From the NCBI GenBank assembly GCA_965231815.1, contig OZ246890.1, positions 806,001 to 870,000 of the forward strand: a DNA stretch of 64,000 nucleotides, in the 5' to 3' direction. Every line of letters starts with the position of its first letter. The first letter of the stretch is position 1. The notes under the pieces are model-generated. The model was not told where the DNA came from, searched no databases, and saw only the letters and a list, made by a program, of their open reading frames with translations. The DNA comes from JAPPFW01 sp965231815. GTDB taxonomy: Bacteria > Actinomycetota > Acidimicrobiia > Spongiisociales > Spongiisociaceae. A program made the position numbers and the translations under genes. Shown here one piece after another: positions 1-8,950 of the stretch.

Positions 1-636
1 GTCGAGGAGTCCGACAGGTCCCGCGAAGATATCCGTCCTTTGGTCCGCCTCGGCTTCGGTCGTTGCGAACTGACCGTGGCGGTCCCCGCAGGCGCCGCTC
101 ACGATCTACCCGAGAACTTTTCGGGACTGCGGATCGCCACATCCCATCCCAACCTGACGGAACGTTTCTTCGAGCGGCACGGGGTCAAGGTGGAGATTGT
201 CCGGCTGCGCGGATCGGTCGAGGTGGCGCCGAAACTGGGGATAGCCGACGCGGTCGCCGACCTCGTATCAACCGGTAGCACCATGCTGGTCAACGGACTC
301 AGGCCGGCCCTCTCGATCCTGCAGAGCGAGGCGGTACTCGTGGGACCCTCGGCGGGCATCCCCGAAACCGACACCGTCACCACCGCCATACGAGCGGTCC
401 TGGAAGGACGGCGGCGACGGTACCTACTGCTTAACACGCCGGAGACCAGCCTGCCGCAAGTGACAGCCCTGATCCCCGGTCTAGAGGCGCCCACCGTCAT
501 ACCTCTGGCTCAGGAAGGGATGGTGGCGATCCACTCGGTGGTGGATCGAGATGAGGTCTGGAACCTGTTGCCCAAACTCAAAGCGGCGGGAGGCCGGGAC
601 ATTCTGGTTCTTCAGATCGGCCAGTTGGTGACATGA
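1..636 (+). CDS. hisG: ATP phosphoribosyltransferase HisG, 5' end outside the window
   Basis: First enzyme of histidine synthesis: joins ATP and PRPP to give phosphoribosyl-ATP. The reading frame is open from base 1, so about 80 N-terminal residues are missing. The visible part holds the second half of the catalytic domain, including the PRPP-binding stretch around DLVSTGSTMLVNGL. It also holds a C-terminal regulatory domain (roughly the last 75 residues, with MVAIHSVVDRDEVW), so this is the long-form, histidine-inhibited type that does not need HisZ. The stop overlaps the hisD start as ATGA, which indicates translational coupling in a his operon. Confidence 0.93.
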   Translation, partial: VEESDRSREDIRPLVRLGFGRCELTVAVPAGAAHDLPENFSGLRIATSHPNLTERFFERHGVKVEIVRLRGSVEVAPKLGIADAVADLVSTGSTMLVNGLRPALSILQSEAVLVGPSAGIPETDTVTTAIRAVLEGRRRRYLLLNTPETSLPQVTALIPGLEAPTVIPLAQEGMVAIHSVVDRDEVWNLLPKLKAAGGRDILVLQIGQLVT

Positions 637-2048
637 CCGCCCCTACCGGTCTGTCAAGACGCTTGGCGCCGATCCTAAGGATGGACAGGCTCGCCGACCT
701 CGACGCATCCGACCGCCACGCTCTGCTGGCCCGTTCACCGGTTCCGGATCCTGGAGTCCGCCGTACCGCCGCTTCCATCTGCCGGTCGGTAAGAGCGGGA
801 GGAGACCGAGCCCTGGCAGACGCAAACGCCCTCTATGGCGGGGGGAGGCCGGACCCCGGGGTGGAGGTCGGCGAGATATCAGAGGCATTGGCCGCGGTAG
901 ACAGAGATGTGGTGGCCGCCCTTGAGCGCTCCATCGACAGCGTACGTCGCTACCACCTCTCCCAGGTACCGTCCGACACACTGAGCGAGACCCACTCCGG
1001 TGTGCTCATCCATCGCAAGTGGGCGCCCCTCCGGACGGTGGGCGTCTACGTTCCGGGCGGCAAGGCATCCTACCCGTCCAGCCTCGTCATGACAGTCGCG
1101 CCGGCCCAGGTGGCAGGGGTGGGCGAGATAGTTGTGGCCTCCCCATGTGATGAGGAAGGACGAATCGATCCGGTCTTGCTGGCGGCGGCCGCGCTGTTGA
1201 AGGTGGACCGGTTGTACGCCATGGGAGGCGCCCAGGCGGTGGCAGCTCTCGCGTACGGGACCGAGACCATCGCCAAGGTTGACAAGGTCGTGGGACCCGG
1301 CAATGCGTGGGTCACGGCCGCCAAACTCGAAGTGTACGGATCCTGTGCGGTGGACCTCCCTGCCGGACCGAGCGAGGTACTGGTTATCGCCGACCGGTCC
1401 GCAGACCCCCGAATCGTGGCTGTCGATCTGCTGTGTCAAGCCGAACACGGTCCCGATTCGCCTGCGATTCTGGTTACGACCGACGAGGGCCTCGCGTCCA
1501 GGGTAGAGGAAGAAATAGAGCGGTTTCTCCCTCTACTACCCCGACGAACGATCCTCCGGACCGCGCTGGCCAATCACGGACGGACCCTCATCGCCGAGAC
1601 AATAGAATCGGCTATCGACTTCGCAAACGCTTACGCCGCCGAACACGTCTCGGTGCTAACCGCCGAACCGGTCCGGCACGCAGACCTGGTAGTGAACGCC
1701 GGATCCATATATGTAGGCCGCTGGTCGCCGGAATCGGCCGGAGACTATGCCACCGGCGCCAACCACGTCCTTCCCACCGGTGGCTTGGCGAGATCCCATG
1801 GTCCCCTTGGCGTTGAAGACTTCGGATCGTGGCGCCAGGTCCAGACCCTGTCGAGGGCCGGTCTGGCAACCATCCGCCCGGTCATCGAAGGGTTGGCTTC
1901 CGCAGAGGGTTTGGACGCCCACCGGTTGGCTGCGGCGGTACGTTTCGAGGACGAGGATGAGGGGTTCGGGAAGGAGGAAGCACGGAGTGGAACAAAAAGG
2001 AGCGCTCCCATGCCCGACCGGAACCATTACCCCCGAGAGGAGATCTGA
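633..2048 (+). CDS. hisD: Histidinol dehydrogenase
   Basis: Catalyses the last two steps of histidine synthesis, the NAD-dependent oxidation of histidinol to histidine. Recognisable motifs in order: VGVYVPGGKASYPSS, GPGNAWVTAAK, DLPAGPSEVLV, AEHGPDSPAILVT, AEHVSVL and GGLARSHGPLGVEDF; the last carries zinc and substrate ligands. The start ATG overlaps the hisG stop (ATGA). The protein is 471 residues, longer than the usual 430-440; the extra length is a charged C-terminal tail after the last conserved helix. In many actinobacteria hisC follows, but here hisB follows directly. Confidence 0.95.
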   Translation: MTAPTGLSRRLAPILRMDRLADLDASDRHALLARSPVPDPGVRRTAASICRSVRAGGDRALADANALYGGGRPDPGVEVGEISEALAAVDRDVVAALERSIDSVRRYHLSQVPSDTLSETHSGVLIHRKWAPLRTVGVYVPGGKASYPSSLVMTVAPAQVAGVGEIVVASPCDEEGRIDPVLLAAAALLKVDRLYAMGGAQAVAALAYGTETIAKVDKVVGPGNAWVTAAKLEVYGSCAVDLPAGPSEVLVIADRSADPRIVAVDLLCQAEHGPDSPAILVTTDEGLASRVEEEIERFLPLLPRRTILRTALANHGRTLIAETIESAIDFANAYAAEHVSVLTAEPVRHADLVVNAGSIYVGRWSPESAGDYATGANHVLPTGGLARSHGPLGVEDFGSWRQVQTLSRAGLATIRPVIEGLASAEGLDAHRLAAAVRFEDEDEGFGKEEARSGTKRSAPMPDRNHYPREEI

Positions 2049-2049
2049 A

Positions 2050-2652
2050 ATGGGTCGCAAAGGCCGCTACCGTCGCCACACCGCCGAGACCCGGGTCACC
2101 GTCGAGATAGATCTGGACGGTTCCGGCTCGGCCCGAGTCGAGACCGGCGTCGGGTTCCTCGATCACCTGCTCACCTCCCTTGCCCACCACGCGTTGTTCG
2201 ATCTCACGGTGACGGCGGAGGGAGATCTCGAGGTTGACGACCACCACACAGTGGAGGACACCGCGTTGTGTTTGGGTGAAGCAGTGGCTGCCGCCCTGGG
2301 GCCTCGAACCGGGATTCATCGCTTCGGTCACGCCCGGGTTCCTATGGATGAGGCGATGGGCGATGCGGCGGTCGACGTGGGCGGGCGACCCTACTGCGTA
2401 GCTTCTCTGGAGTTATCCACTCCTTATATAGGGAACCTCACCACCCAGAATATCGGTCACGCTCTCGAGGCTTTCGCCGGCGCCTCAGGCATAACGTTGC
2501 ATCTGACCGCCACCGGTCGTAACGACCATCATGTCGCCGAAGCCGCCTTCAAAGCCCTGGCCAGAGCTTTGAGAGCCGCGGTCGCTCCTGACAGCAGAAG
2601 GATCGGAGTACCCTCCAGCAAGGGGATACCATCCAATGAGAACGGGTCGTGA
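2050..2652 (+). CDS. hisB: Imidazoleglycerol-phosphate dehydratase
   Basis: Dehydrates imidazoleglycerol phosphate to imidazoleacetol phosphate (step 6 of histidine synthesis). The 200-residue monofunctional form has the manganese-binding repeats typical of the family: GVGFLDHLLTSLAHH, DDHHTVEDTAL and NDHHVAEAAFKALA. The ATG at 2050 follows an AGGAGA ribosome site and gives the normal N-terminus (MGRKGRYRRHTAET). The frame is open further upstream, but that part only shadows hisD. The stop overlaps the GTG of hisH. Confidence 0.95.
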   Translation: MGRKGRYRRHTAETRVTVEIDLDGSGSARVETGVGFLDHLLTSLAHHALFDLTVTAEGDLEVDDHHTVEDTALCLGEAVAAALGPRTGIHRFGHARVPMDEAMGDAAVDVGGRPYCVASLELSTPYIGNLTTQNIGHALEAFAGASGITLHLTATGRNDHHVAEAAFKALARALRAAVAPDSRRIGVPSSKGIPSNENGS

Positions 2653-3305
2653 ACGCACCCCTGATCGGAGTCATCGACCACGGCGCCGGTAACCTCGTAT
2701 CCATCACTCAAGGTCTGGAGCGAGCAGGGAGTCGCGCCAGGACGGTGACCGAACCGGCAGAATTGGAGGGGATCGAAGGGATCGTGCTTCCGGGGGTTGG
2801 AGTGCCCGGCATGGCCATGGCTCGGCTGGTGGACAGCGGCCTGGCAAGCAGCCTCGCTCGCTGGAGATCGCCCCTGCTCGGGATTTGTGTAGGTCTGCAA
2901 CTGTTCTTTGAGAGCAGCGACGAAGACCGGAAACCGTGCCTTGGAGTAGAAGCAGGCATCGTGCGACGACTGCAAGATGCGCCGCTCCTTCCCCATATCG
3001 GGTGGAACGATCTTGATTATCCGCTCAAGCCGGGCAGCCGGGACCCGATATTCGCAGGCATCAAACCGCAAGCCCCTTTCTATTTCGTACACAGCTATGC
3101 GCCGGTTCCCCGGGACCGGTCGATCGTCATTGCATATGCCCGCTACCGATCCCGGTTCGTAGCTGCGATTCGCAACGGTTCACGGATTGGCGTCCAGTTC
3201 CATCCCGAACGTAGCGGGACGGCCGGGCTGCGCCTTCTCTCCAACTTCGTCTCCGAGACCCGCCGGTTCCGCGCCCGGCGGCAAGCGGGAGATACTTCTT
3301 CATGA
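2649..3305 (+). CDS. hisH: Imidazole glycerol phosphate synthase, glutaminase subunit HisH
   Basis: Class I glutamine amidotransferase subunit that supplies ammonia to HisF. The nucleophile is the Cys near residue 80 in GICVGLQLFF. The His-Glu pair is in GVQFHPERSG near residue 186, and the oxyanion strand is seen in VHSYAP. GTG start, overlapping the hisB stop as GTGA; its own stop overlaps the hisF ATG as ATGA. Together with HisF it forms the heterodimeric IGP synthase. The hisA gene that often sits between hisH and hisF is absent. Confidence 0.94.
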   Translation: MNAPLIGVIDHGAGNLVSITQGLERAGSRARTVTEPAELEGIEGIVLPGVGVPGMAMARLVDSGLASSLARWRSPLLGICVGLQLFFESSDEDRKPCLGVEAGIVRRLQDAPLLPHIGWNDLDYPLKPGSRDPIFAGIKPQAPFYFVHSYAPVPRDRSIVIAYARYRSRFVAAIRNGSRIGVQFHPERSGTAGLRLLSNFVSETRRFRARRQAGDTSS

Positions 3306-4063
3306 GCCTGCGAACCCGCGTGATCGCCTGCCTCGACGTCAAGCACGGACGGGTGGTCAAAGGTGTCAACTTCATCAACTTGACCGACGAGGGCGACCCG
3401 GTGGAGCTAGCCGCCCGCTACGCGGAGGAGGGCGTCGACGAGATCGTATACCTGGACATCGCCGCCTCCCCGGATGGAAAACCAGCCCTGCTGGATGTGG
3501 TCCAACGCACGGCCCGGAACGTTTTCGTGCCCCTGACCGTAGGAGGCGGAGTGCGAGCTCCGGATGACATGCGCGCCGTTCTACGGGCCGGAGCGGACAA
3601 GGTCTCGTTGAATACCGCAGCAGTGCGCAATCCCGATCTCCTCGACGAATGCGCGGCGGAGTTCGGTACCCAATGCGTGGTGCTGGCGGTTGACGCCAAG
3701 AGGATGCCGGGAGGATCGTGGAACGTGTTCATCACCGGGGGACGACACAACACCGGTCTTGACGCGATGGCTTGGGTCGAGGAAGGAGTGTCCCGGGGGG
3801 CGGGGGAGATCTTGCTGACGTCCATGGACCGCGACGGCACCAACATCGGCTTCGATCTCGACCTGCTTCGGGCAGTCACCCGGTTGGTCAGGGTACCGGT
3901 AATCGCATCGGGTGGCGCCGGCGGGCCCGGTCACTTCGTCGAAGCGGTCAGGGCCGGGGCTTCTGCGGTGCTCGCCGCATCCATCTTCCATCGGAGGGAG
4001 GTGGAGATAGGGGAGGTCAAACTGATGATGGAAAGGGCGGGAATACCCGTTCGCCATGTGTGA
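3302..4063 (+). CDS. hisF: Imidazole glycerol phosphate synthase, cyclase subunit HisF
   Basis: TIM-barrel cyclase that uses ammonia from HisH to convert PRFAR to imidazole glycerol phosphate and AICAR. The two catalytic aspartates are visible in IACLDVKHGR (about residue 12) and VLAVDAKR (about residue 131). The phosphate-binding loops TVGGGVR and IASGGAGG are intact. 253 residues is normal. The start is coupled to hisH, and the last 8 bases overlap the start of hisIE. Confidence 0.96.
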   Translation: MSLRTRVIACLDVKHGRVVKGVNFINLTDEGDPVELAARYAEEGVDEIVYLDIAASPDGKPALLDVVQRTARNVFVPLTVGGGVRAPDDMRAVLRAGADKVSLNTAAVRNPDLLDECAAEFGTQCVVLAVDAKRMPGGSWNVFITGGRHNTGLDAMAWVEEGVSRGAGEILLTSMDRDGTNIGFDLDLLRAVTRLVRVPVIASGGAGGPGHFVEAVRAGASAVLAASIFHRREVEIGEVKLMMERAGIPVRHV

Positions 4064-4700
4064 GAAGAGTCTTCCCCATGACCTGAGTTGGAACGGGGCG
4101 GGCCTGGTTCCCGCCATCGTCCAGAATAGGTCCACCGGAGAGGTCTTGATGATGGCCTGGATGAACCGAGAGGCTTTGGACCTGACTTTGGCCACGGGCG
4201 TGGTCCATTTCTGGTCACGATCCCGGCGGAAGCTGTGGAAGAAGGGGGAGACCAGCGGCAATATCCTGGCCTTGGACGCCATCACAGCCGATTGTGACCG
4301 GGACACCTTGATAATCCAGGCATGCCCCGCCGGACCAACCTGCCATACGGGCGCTCGTACGTGCTTCATCGATCCGGACGGGGAGTTCTTGATTCCACCG
4401 CAGGGATTCGCCGACCTCGAACCTCTGTGGCGGACCGTAACCCAACGCCTGGCAGATGGAGAGTCGACCTCCTACACCGCCCGTCTGGCCTGCGGCGGCG
4501 CCCCCAAGACCGCGCGCAAGCTGATCGAAGAAGCCGCCGAACTGGCCACAGCCGCTCTACAACATGAAACAGGGGTAGCAGAGGCATCTCGGGTCACCGA
4601 GGAAGCAGCCGACCTCGTCTACCACCTGCTGGTATTGCTGGCTGAACGGGGTTTGCCGGCTTCCCGGGTGATGGCGGAACTGGAATCGAGACGAAGTTAG
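4056..4700 (+). CDS. hisIE: Bifunctional phosphoribosyl-AMP cyclohydrolase / phosphoribosyl-ATP pyrophosphatase
   Basis: Fusion covering steps 2 and 3 of histidine synthesis. The N-terminal 115 residues are the cyclohydrolase: MMAWMNREAL, FWSRSRRKLWKKGETSG, then the metal-binding DCDRD and the Cys-containing CPAGPTCHTG. The C-terminal 90 residues are the MazG-like pyrophosphohydrolase, with KLIEEAAELATAA and EEAADLVYHLLVLL. Many actinobacteria encode HisI and HisE separately, so the fusion is slightly unusual. It overlaps the hisF end by 8 bases and is the last gene of this operon; no clear hairpin terminator follows directly. Confidence 0.94.
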   Translation: MCEKSLPHDLSWNGAGLVPAIVQNRSTGEVLMMAWMNREALDLTLATGVVHFWSRSRRKLWKKGETSGNILALDAITADCDRDTLIIQACPAGPTCHTGARTCFIDPDGEFLIPPQGFADLEPLWRTVTQRLADGESTSYTARLACGGAPKTARKLIEEAAELATAALQHETGVAEASRVTEEAADLVYHLLVLLAERGLPASRVMAELESRRS

Positions 4701-4802
4701 AGTGTGGCTCCTCCCGGATTCAGGAAATAGACCCAACCGGCCGGTGGGCCGAGGAAGCGTCGGTCTCGGAGATCGGGGCTGTGAAGTGTCCCACCCTGGT
4801 TG

Positions 4803-4855
4803 TATAATGGTAGATAGCCTTAATCACCACCGGTTCGGGTTGTTCGGTACCGAAC
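4803..4855 (+). promoter_or_regulatory. Possible promoter -10 box with downstream palindrome
   Basis: TATAAT occurs at 4803-4808, an exact sigma-70 -10 hexamer and uncommon in such GC-rich DNA. No good -35 is present 16-18 bases upstream. About 34 bases downstream lies the perfect palindrome GTTCGGTACCGAAC (4842-4855), inside a larger imperfect inverted repeat. It could drive a small RNA or be an operator, or be chance. No gene on this strand follows before the MITE-like element. Confidence 0.25.
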
Positions 4856-5028
4856 GGACCGGGGCAGGGATCATCACTCGTGGACAGTTCGACCGTCTCC
4901 CTCCGGTCAAGGGGGTCCGGCGGGTCGCGTTCGGGGAACCTCGGAGGTGGAGGCGGGGGAGGGCCCACTGGATCCAACCATCCTGGCGATTTTCGCGTTC
5001 TCGGATCCCCGAGCCTGCCGGTGCGCTC

Positions 5029-5235
5029 TAGCCCTGATTATTCAGGTTTCCCACACACCGAGACATGTAACGCCAGTTCAACCTGAGTATTGGGAGAAAC
5101 CTACCGTTCACCCCACAGGTGAGTTTCCACACTGGACCGGACAGGAAACGCCGATAGCCGTATTGCCTGGTAAGGGTGCGAACAAGGTCTACTCCACTCA
5201 TCCCCCAAACCCTCATCCATGAATAATCGGGGCTA
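5029..5235 (+). mobile_element. MITE-like element, copy 1 (207 bp)
   Basis: Starts TAGCCCTGATTATTCAGG and ends with the near-reverse-complement CATGAATAATCGGGGCTA, giving terminal inverted repeats of about 18 bp with two mismatches. The whole element is present again, inverted, at 36738-36943, with clear similarity along its length by eye. Shared blocks include the first 31 bases, GCATGTAACGCCAG-like and CCGTTCACCCC-like segments, and the last 25 bases. Outside the terminal TA the flanks of the two copies differ, so a TA target duplication (as in IS630/mariner-type transposition) is possible. No transposase frame lies inside. Which full-length element would mobilise it is not visible in this window. 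Confidence 0.8.
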
Positions 5236-5383
5236 ATGGTTACCCCAATCGTCAACGAAGCCCCGACTCAGCGGCCATCAAGTCCTGACTCGCCATCTTG
5301 GCGTCACCGCTAAGTTGTCGTCGAGGAATCCTAGTTGAAGCGTTTCTTGAGGCTGTCGCCGCCAGGTCGTCTCGTTAACGTGC

Positions 5384-6625
5384 CTACCCGAGTTCATCCT
5401 TCTTGCCGATCACCACAACGCCACCCTCCGAAATGGTGAATCGTTCGGCATCGGCTGCCGGGTTCACGCCGATCTCGTAGCCCTCCGGGATCTCGACGAG
5501 TTTGTCGACGATAGCGTTCCGCACCACCGCCCCTCGGCCCACCGTCACCTCGTCGAAGAGCACCGAATCCGTCACTTCGGCGTAGGAGTTGATCCGAACC
5601 CGAGAACTGAGTATCGATCGGCGTACGACACCGCCCGACACTACGGCGCCGTTGGCTACCACCGAGTTGATGGCTACTCCCCGGCGGTCCTCTCGATCAT
5701 GAACGAACTTGGCGGGCGGGTCGGGGAAATACCAGGTGAGAATGGGCCACTGCATGTTGTAGAAGTCGAAGTCGGGCTCGAGGCCGACCAGATCCATCGA
5801 CGCTTCGTAATAGGCGTCCAGGGTGCCGATGTCCCGCCAGTAGCCCCGACCCTGCTCGGTCTGGCCAGGCACCTCGTTACCGGCAAAGTCGTACACGTAG
5901 GCCCCGCCCTGCTCGGTGATGGCGGGGATGATGTCCCCGCCCATGTCATGCCGGGAATCGGGACGGTCCGCGTCGGCGATGATTTCCCGCACCAGCGCCT
6001 CTGTGGTGAAGACGTAGTTTCCCATCGAAGCCAGGCTCCGCTCCGGAGCGCCGGGCATCGGCGGTGGATCCTCCGGCTTCTCATGGAATTGAAGAATCCG
6101 TCCGGAGGAATCCGATTCGATGACGCCGAAGGCGGAGGCTTCCGAACGGGTCACCGGAATGCCCGCCACGGTCACGTCGGCGCCCGTCTCGATGTGGTAC
6201 TCGAGCATCTGGCGCGGGTCTATCCGGTAGAGATGATCCGCGCCGAAAACGAAGACATGTTCAGGCCGCTCATCTCCGATGATATTGAGGTTCTGGTAAA
6301 TGGCGTCCGCCGAACCGAGGAACCATCGGCGGCCTCGCCTCATCTGAGCCGGGACCGGTGCTACGTATGATCCCAACAGGGGCGAGAGACGCCACGTCTG
6401 GGCGAGGTGGCGGTCGAGGCTGTGGCTCTTGTACTGGGTTAGCACGACGATCCGTCGTACGTAGGCATTTACCAGGTTGGATAGAACGACGTCGATGATC
6501 CGGTAACCCGCTGCGAAGGGGACCGCGGGCTTAGCCCGATCACGAGTTAGCGGGTATAGGCGCTTCCCCTCGCCTCCGGCGAGAACCATAGCGATGACGT
6601 TGGGACTAGTGGATGGGCCAAGCAA
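5384..6625 (-). CDS. glgC: Glucose-1-phosphate adenylyltransferase
   Basis: Makes ADP-glucose, the glucosyl donor for glycogen. The N-terminal nucleotidyltransferase domain has VLAGGEGKRLYPLT, RAKPAVPF, SNLVNA, VLTQYKSHSLDRH and the substrate loop FGADHLYRID. The C-terminal part (from about residue 300) is a left-handed beta-helix with hexapeptide-type repeats. The chosen TTG start gives 413 residues and puts about 10 residues before the first strand, as in other actinobacterial GlgC. In-frame ATGs at 6667 and 6712 would add an unusual Arg-rich leader. Divergent from the ccm operon. Confidence 0.9.
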   Translation of the reverse strand: MLGPSTSPNVIAMVLAGGEGKRLYPLTRDRAKPAVPFAAGYRIIDVVLSNLVNAYVRRIVVLTQYKSHSLDRHLAQTWRLSPLLGSYVAPVPAQMRRGRRWFLGSADAIYQNLNIIGDERPEHVFVFGADHLYRIDPRQMLEYHIETGADVTVAGIPVTRSEASAFGVIESDSSGRILQFHEKPEDPPPMPGAPERSLASMGNYVFTTEALVREIIADADRPDSRHDMGGDIIPAITEQGGAYVYDFAGNEVPGQTEQGRGYWRDIGTLDAYYEASMDLVGLEPDFDFYNMQWPILTWYFPDPPAKFVHDREDRRGVAINSVVANGAVVSGGVVRRSILSSRVRINSYAEVTDSVLFDEVTVGRGAVVRNAIVDKLVEIPEGYEIGVNPAADAERFTISEGGVVVIGKKDELG

Positions 6626-6775
6626 CCTACGGTTTATGGTACCCCGCTCTGGTCGCCGACCCACCATCCGTAACCATGATTCTCGCGTTCTCCTTCCGTC
6701 TCGGGTAGACATCTCAGCCGATGAGCGTCTCGATCGGCGCCCGAAGACCGAACTCGTAGTCCTACACTCAACCCG

Positions 6776-7429
6776 GTGGCCCCAACACTCCTGGTCCGCT
6801 TCACCGATGTCGGATTCTCCGTCTCGGGATCGGTGATCCTCAAAGAGGTCAATACGGATGTCCGTTCCGGTGACATCATCGGGGTATCGGGACCGAACGG
6901 CGCCGGCAAGACTACTCTCCTCCGCCTGCTCGCTACCCTGTACCGCCCTACCTCGGGAACCTACACCGTTCTCGGGATGGGTCCGGACTCCCGCCCCGAA
7001 CAGTTGGCATCCGGCCGGCGGGAGATCGCGTTAATCGGCCATACTCCGGCCATCTGGCCCGAGTTAACGCTCCGAGAGAATGTCGATCTGGTGAATCGGC
7101 TCCTCGGCCGGCAACCCGACGAAGATCCTCTCGAAGCCGTCGGGTTGGGGAAACTGGCTTCCTTGAAAGCAGGACATGCATCGCTCGGCATGCAGCGCAG
7201 AGTGGAGTTCGCCCGGCTCTGGAACCGGACACATCGTCTCCTCCTACTCGACGAGCCCCTAGCCGGCCTCGATAGCGCAACCCGCCCGCTGGTGGAACAG
7301 ATCATGGATCGTGTCGTTGGCCGGGGTGGAGCGGTAGCGATGGTCTCTCACGATACGACCGGCATCACCAGACGGGTCAATAGGCGAATCACCGTATCCG
7401 CCGGCGTGGTAGCGGAAGGAACGGCGTGA
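6776..7429 (+). CDS. ccmA: Cytochrome c maturation ABC transporter, ATP-binding protein CcmA
   Basis: ATPase of the CcmAB(CD) complex that releases holo-CcmE from CcmC during System I cytochrome c biogenesis. Walker A is GPNGAGKTT (about residue 40), Walker B is LLLLDEPLAGLD, and the H-loop is VSHDT. The signature motif is degenerate (SLGMQRR). GTG start without a clear Shine-Dalgarno; a TACACT -10-like box at 6763-6768 would make the transcript nearly leaderless. First gene of a nine-gene ccm run and overlapping ccmB by GTGA. Confidence 0.88.
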   Translation: MAPTLLVRFTDVGFSVSGSVILKEVNTDVRSGDIIGVSGPNGAGKTTLLRLLATLYRPTSGTYTVLGMGPDSRPEQLASGRREIALIGHTPAIWPELTLRENVDLVNRLLGRQPDEDPLEAVGLGKLASLKAGHASLGMQRRVEFARLWNRTHRLLLLDEPLAGLDSATRPLVEQIMDRVVGRGGAVAMVSHDTTGITRRVNRRITVSAGVVAEGTA

Positions 7430-8112
7430 AAGGCCCTGGACTCCTGCCGCAGGTAGTTTGGGTGATTCGCAAGAACCTGGCGATCGAGCGAAGAAGCGGT
7501 GAGACGTTCTGGATGGTCACACCCTTCGCAGCCCTCGCCCTGATGCTCGCTCCGCTGGCCATCAGTACCGATACCGCGCTACTTCGACGTATAGGTCCCG
7601 GCATGCTCTGGTTGGTGCTGGTGCTATTCGGACTCGGGGTTGCGCTCCGGCCGTCAGCGGGAGAATCCCGCAGCGTTCGGGATCTGGTTGCCCTGTGTGG
7701 CTTGGACCCGGCGGCGCGCTTCCTCGGGAACAGCCTCGGCGCGGCGATCTTGCTAATCGCCGTAACGCTCATCTTGGCCCCGGTGATGATCGTGCTCTAC
7801 GCACCGGAGGGAAACCCGGCTTGGGGTTGGCTCATCCTGCTGGCGGCAACCGGAGCGGTCTCCCTGGGTTTGGTCGGTTCCCTGATCGGCGCCATCGTGA
7901 CCGGTCTGCGCACCCGAACCTCCCTAGCTCCCCTACTGGCTTTACCGCTTGCCGTCCCCGTTCTGGTAGCCACCACCCGGGGAACAGAAGCGGCTCTAAG
8001 CCGCCGGAGTAGTATCTCATGGGTACTCCTGCTGGTTGCTATGGACTTGGCGCTGGCGGTCGCGGGAGTCCTGATGGCAGGTACTCTCGACAACACACCA
8101 ACAACCGATTGA
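7426..8112 (+). CDS. ccmB: Heme exporter membrane protein CcmB
   Basis: Integral membrane partner of CcmA. 228 residues with about six hydrophobic segments, after a short N-terminal amphipathic start (VVWVIRKNLAIERRSGETFW, a typical CcmB opening). The family signature around LCGLDPAARFLGNSLGAAI is present. GTG start overlaps the ccmA stop. Placement between ccmA and ccmC supports the assignment. Confidence 0.87.
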   Translation: MKGPGLLPQVVWVIRKNLAIERRSGETFWMVTPFAALALMLAPLAISTDTALLRRIGPGMLWLVLVLFGLGVALRPSAGESRSVRDLVALCGLDPAARFLGNSLGAAILLIAVTLILAPVMIVLYAPEGNPAWGWLILLAATGAVSLGLVGSLIGAIVTGLRTRTSLAPLLALPLAVPVLVATTRGTEAALSRRSSISWVLLLVAMDLALAVAGVLMAGTLDNTPTTD

Positions 8113-8131
8113 TGGAACTGATCGAAACAAC

Positions 8132-8950
8132 ATGACGACCCTCATCCCTTCCGGAACCGCTTCCGGCGGCGGCCCACCCACCGGTTCGTCACCGACCAGG
8201 AGTGTGGAAGCCATACCGGTCCTGTGGCGTGGTGTGTGGATTCTGGGGGCGGCATCCATCATCCTGCTCGGAATAGGCTTGTATATGGTGTCGGGAGTTC
8301 CCGATGAGGAGACCCAGGGGATAGCGGCACGACTGCTTTTTGTTCACGTTCCCTCGGTGATAACGGCGTATCTTGCCCTCGGGATCGGTGCCCTGGGGGC
8401 TCTGGGTTACCTGGTGCGTCGCTGGGGGTGGGCCGATCTGGTTTCGTCCGCCGCCATCGAAACGGGAGTTGTCCTGACTGGTCTGACCCTGTGGACCGGC
8501 ATGCTGTGGGGACGGCTGGTCTGGAGCGTATGGTGGGATTGGACCGATGCTCGGATGGTGTCGACCGCCGTGCTCTTCTTCCTCTACATCGGCTACCTGG
8601 CGCTTCGACGTTCGATCGACGACAGCCACATTCGGGCTACCCGATGTGCTGTCCTGGGGACGGTAGCCTTCGTGCAGGTTCCTATCGTGCACTACTCCGT
8701 TCTTTGGTTCCGCACCCTTCACCAGGGACCGACCCTGATCAGGCCCGATGTCGCCAACGCAACCATGGACACCGAATACAGCGGGCCGCTGGGCTTGACC
8801 ATTGTCGCATTCATGACCCTGTTTGCCCTCCTGATCACGCTTCGCCTGCACCTAGCCCGCACCGAACTGTTCATCACCCGCCGGGCCCGCGAGGCGAGCA
8901 CCCCGGTCGGCGCGTCCGTCACGCCACCTCGATTGGAGAGCCCGGTATGA
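8132..8950 (+). CDS. ccmC: Heme-handling membrane protein CcmC
   Basis: Loads heme onto CcmE. About 240 residues of six transmembrane helices follow a 28-residue Gly/Pro/Ser-rich leader. The tryptophan-rich periplasmic heme motif is visible in MLWGRLVWSVWWDWTDARM, with conserved histidines in FVHVPS and VPIVHYSVLWF. The ATG at 8132 is close behind ccmB. The stop overlaps the start of ccmD. Confidence 0.9.
   Translation: MTTLIPSGTASGGGPPTGSSPTRSVEAIPVLWRGVWILGAASIILLGIGLYMVSGVPDEETQGIAARLLFVHVPSVITAYLALGIGALGALGYLVRRWGWADLVSSAAIETGVVLTGLTLWTGMLWGRLVWSVWWDWTDARMVSTAVLFFLYIGYLALRRSIDDSHIRATRCAVLGTVAFVQVPIVHYSVLWFRTLHQGPTLIRPDVANATMDTEYSGPLGLTIVAFMTLFALLITLRLHLARTELFITRRAREASTPVGASVTPPRLESPV

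Larger units (their letters stand above)
4701..5383. other. Non-coding stretch between hisIE and glgC
   Basis: No convincing gene. It contains a perfect TATAAT (4803-4808), a 14-bp palindrome (4842-4855) and the 207-bp inverted-repeat element (5029-5235). The remaining bases up to the glgC stop show nothing recognisable. Small open frames here (for example 4702-5031) have no family resemblance and run through the repeat. Confidence 0.6.

Noticed and set aside
4702..5031. 109-codon frame after hisIE
   Set aside because: Low complexity, ends inside the MITE-like element, no resemblance to any family.
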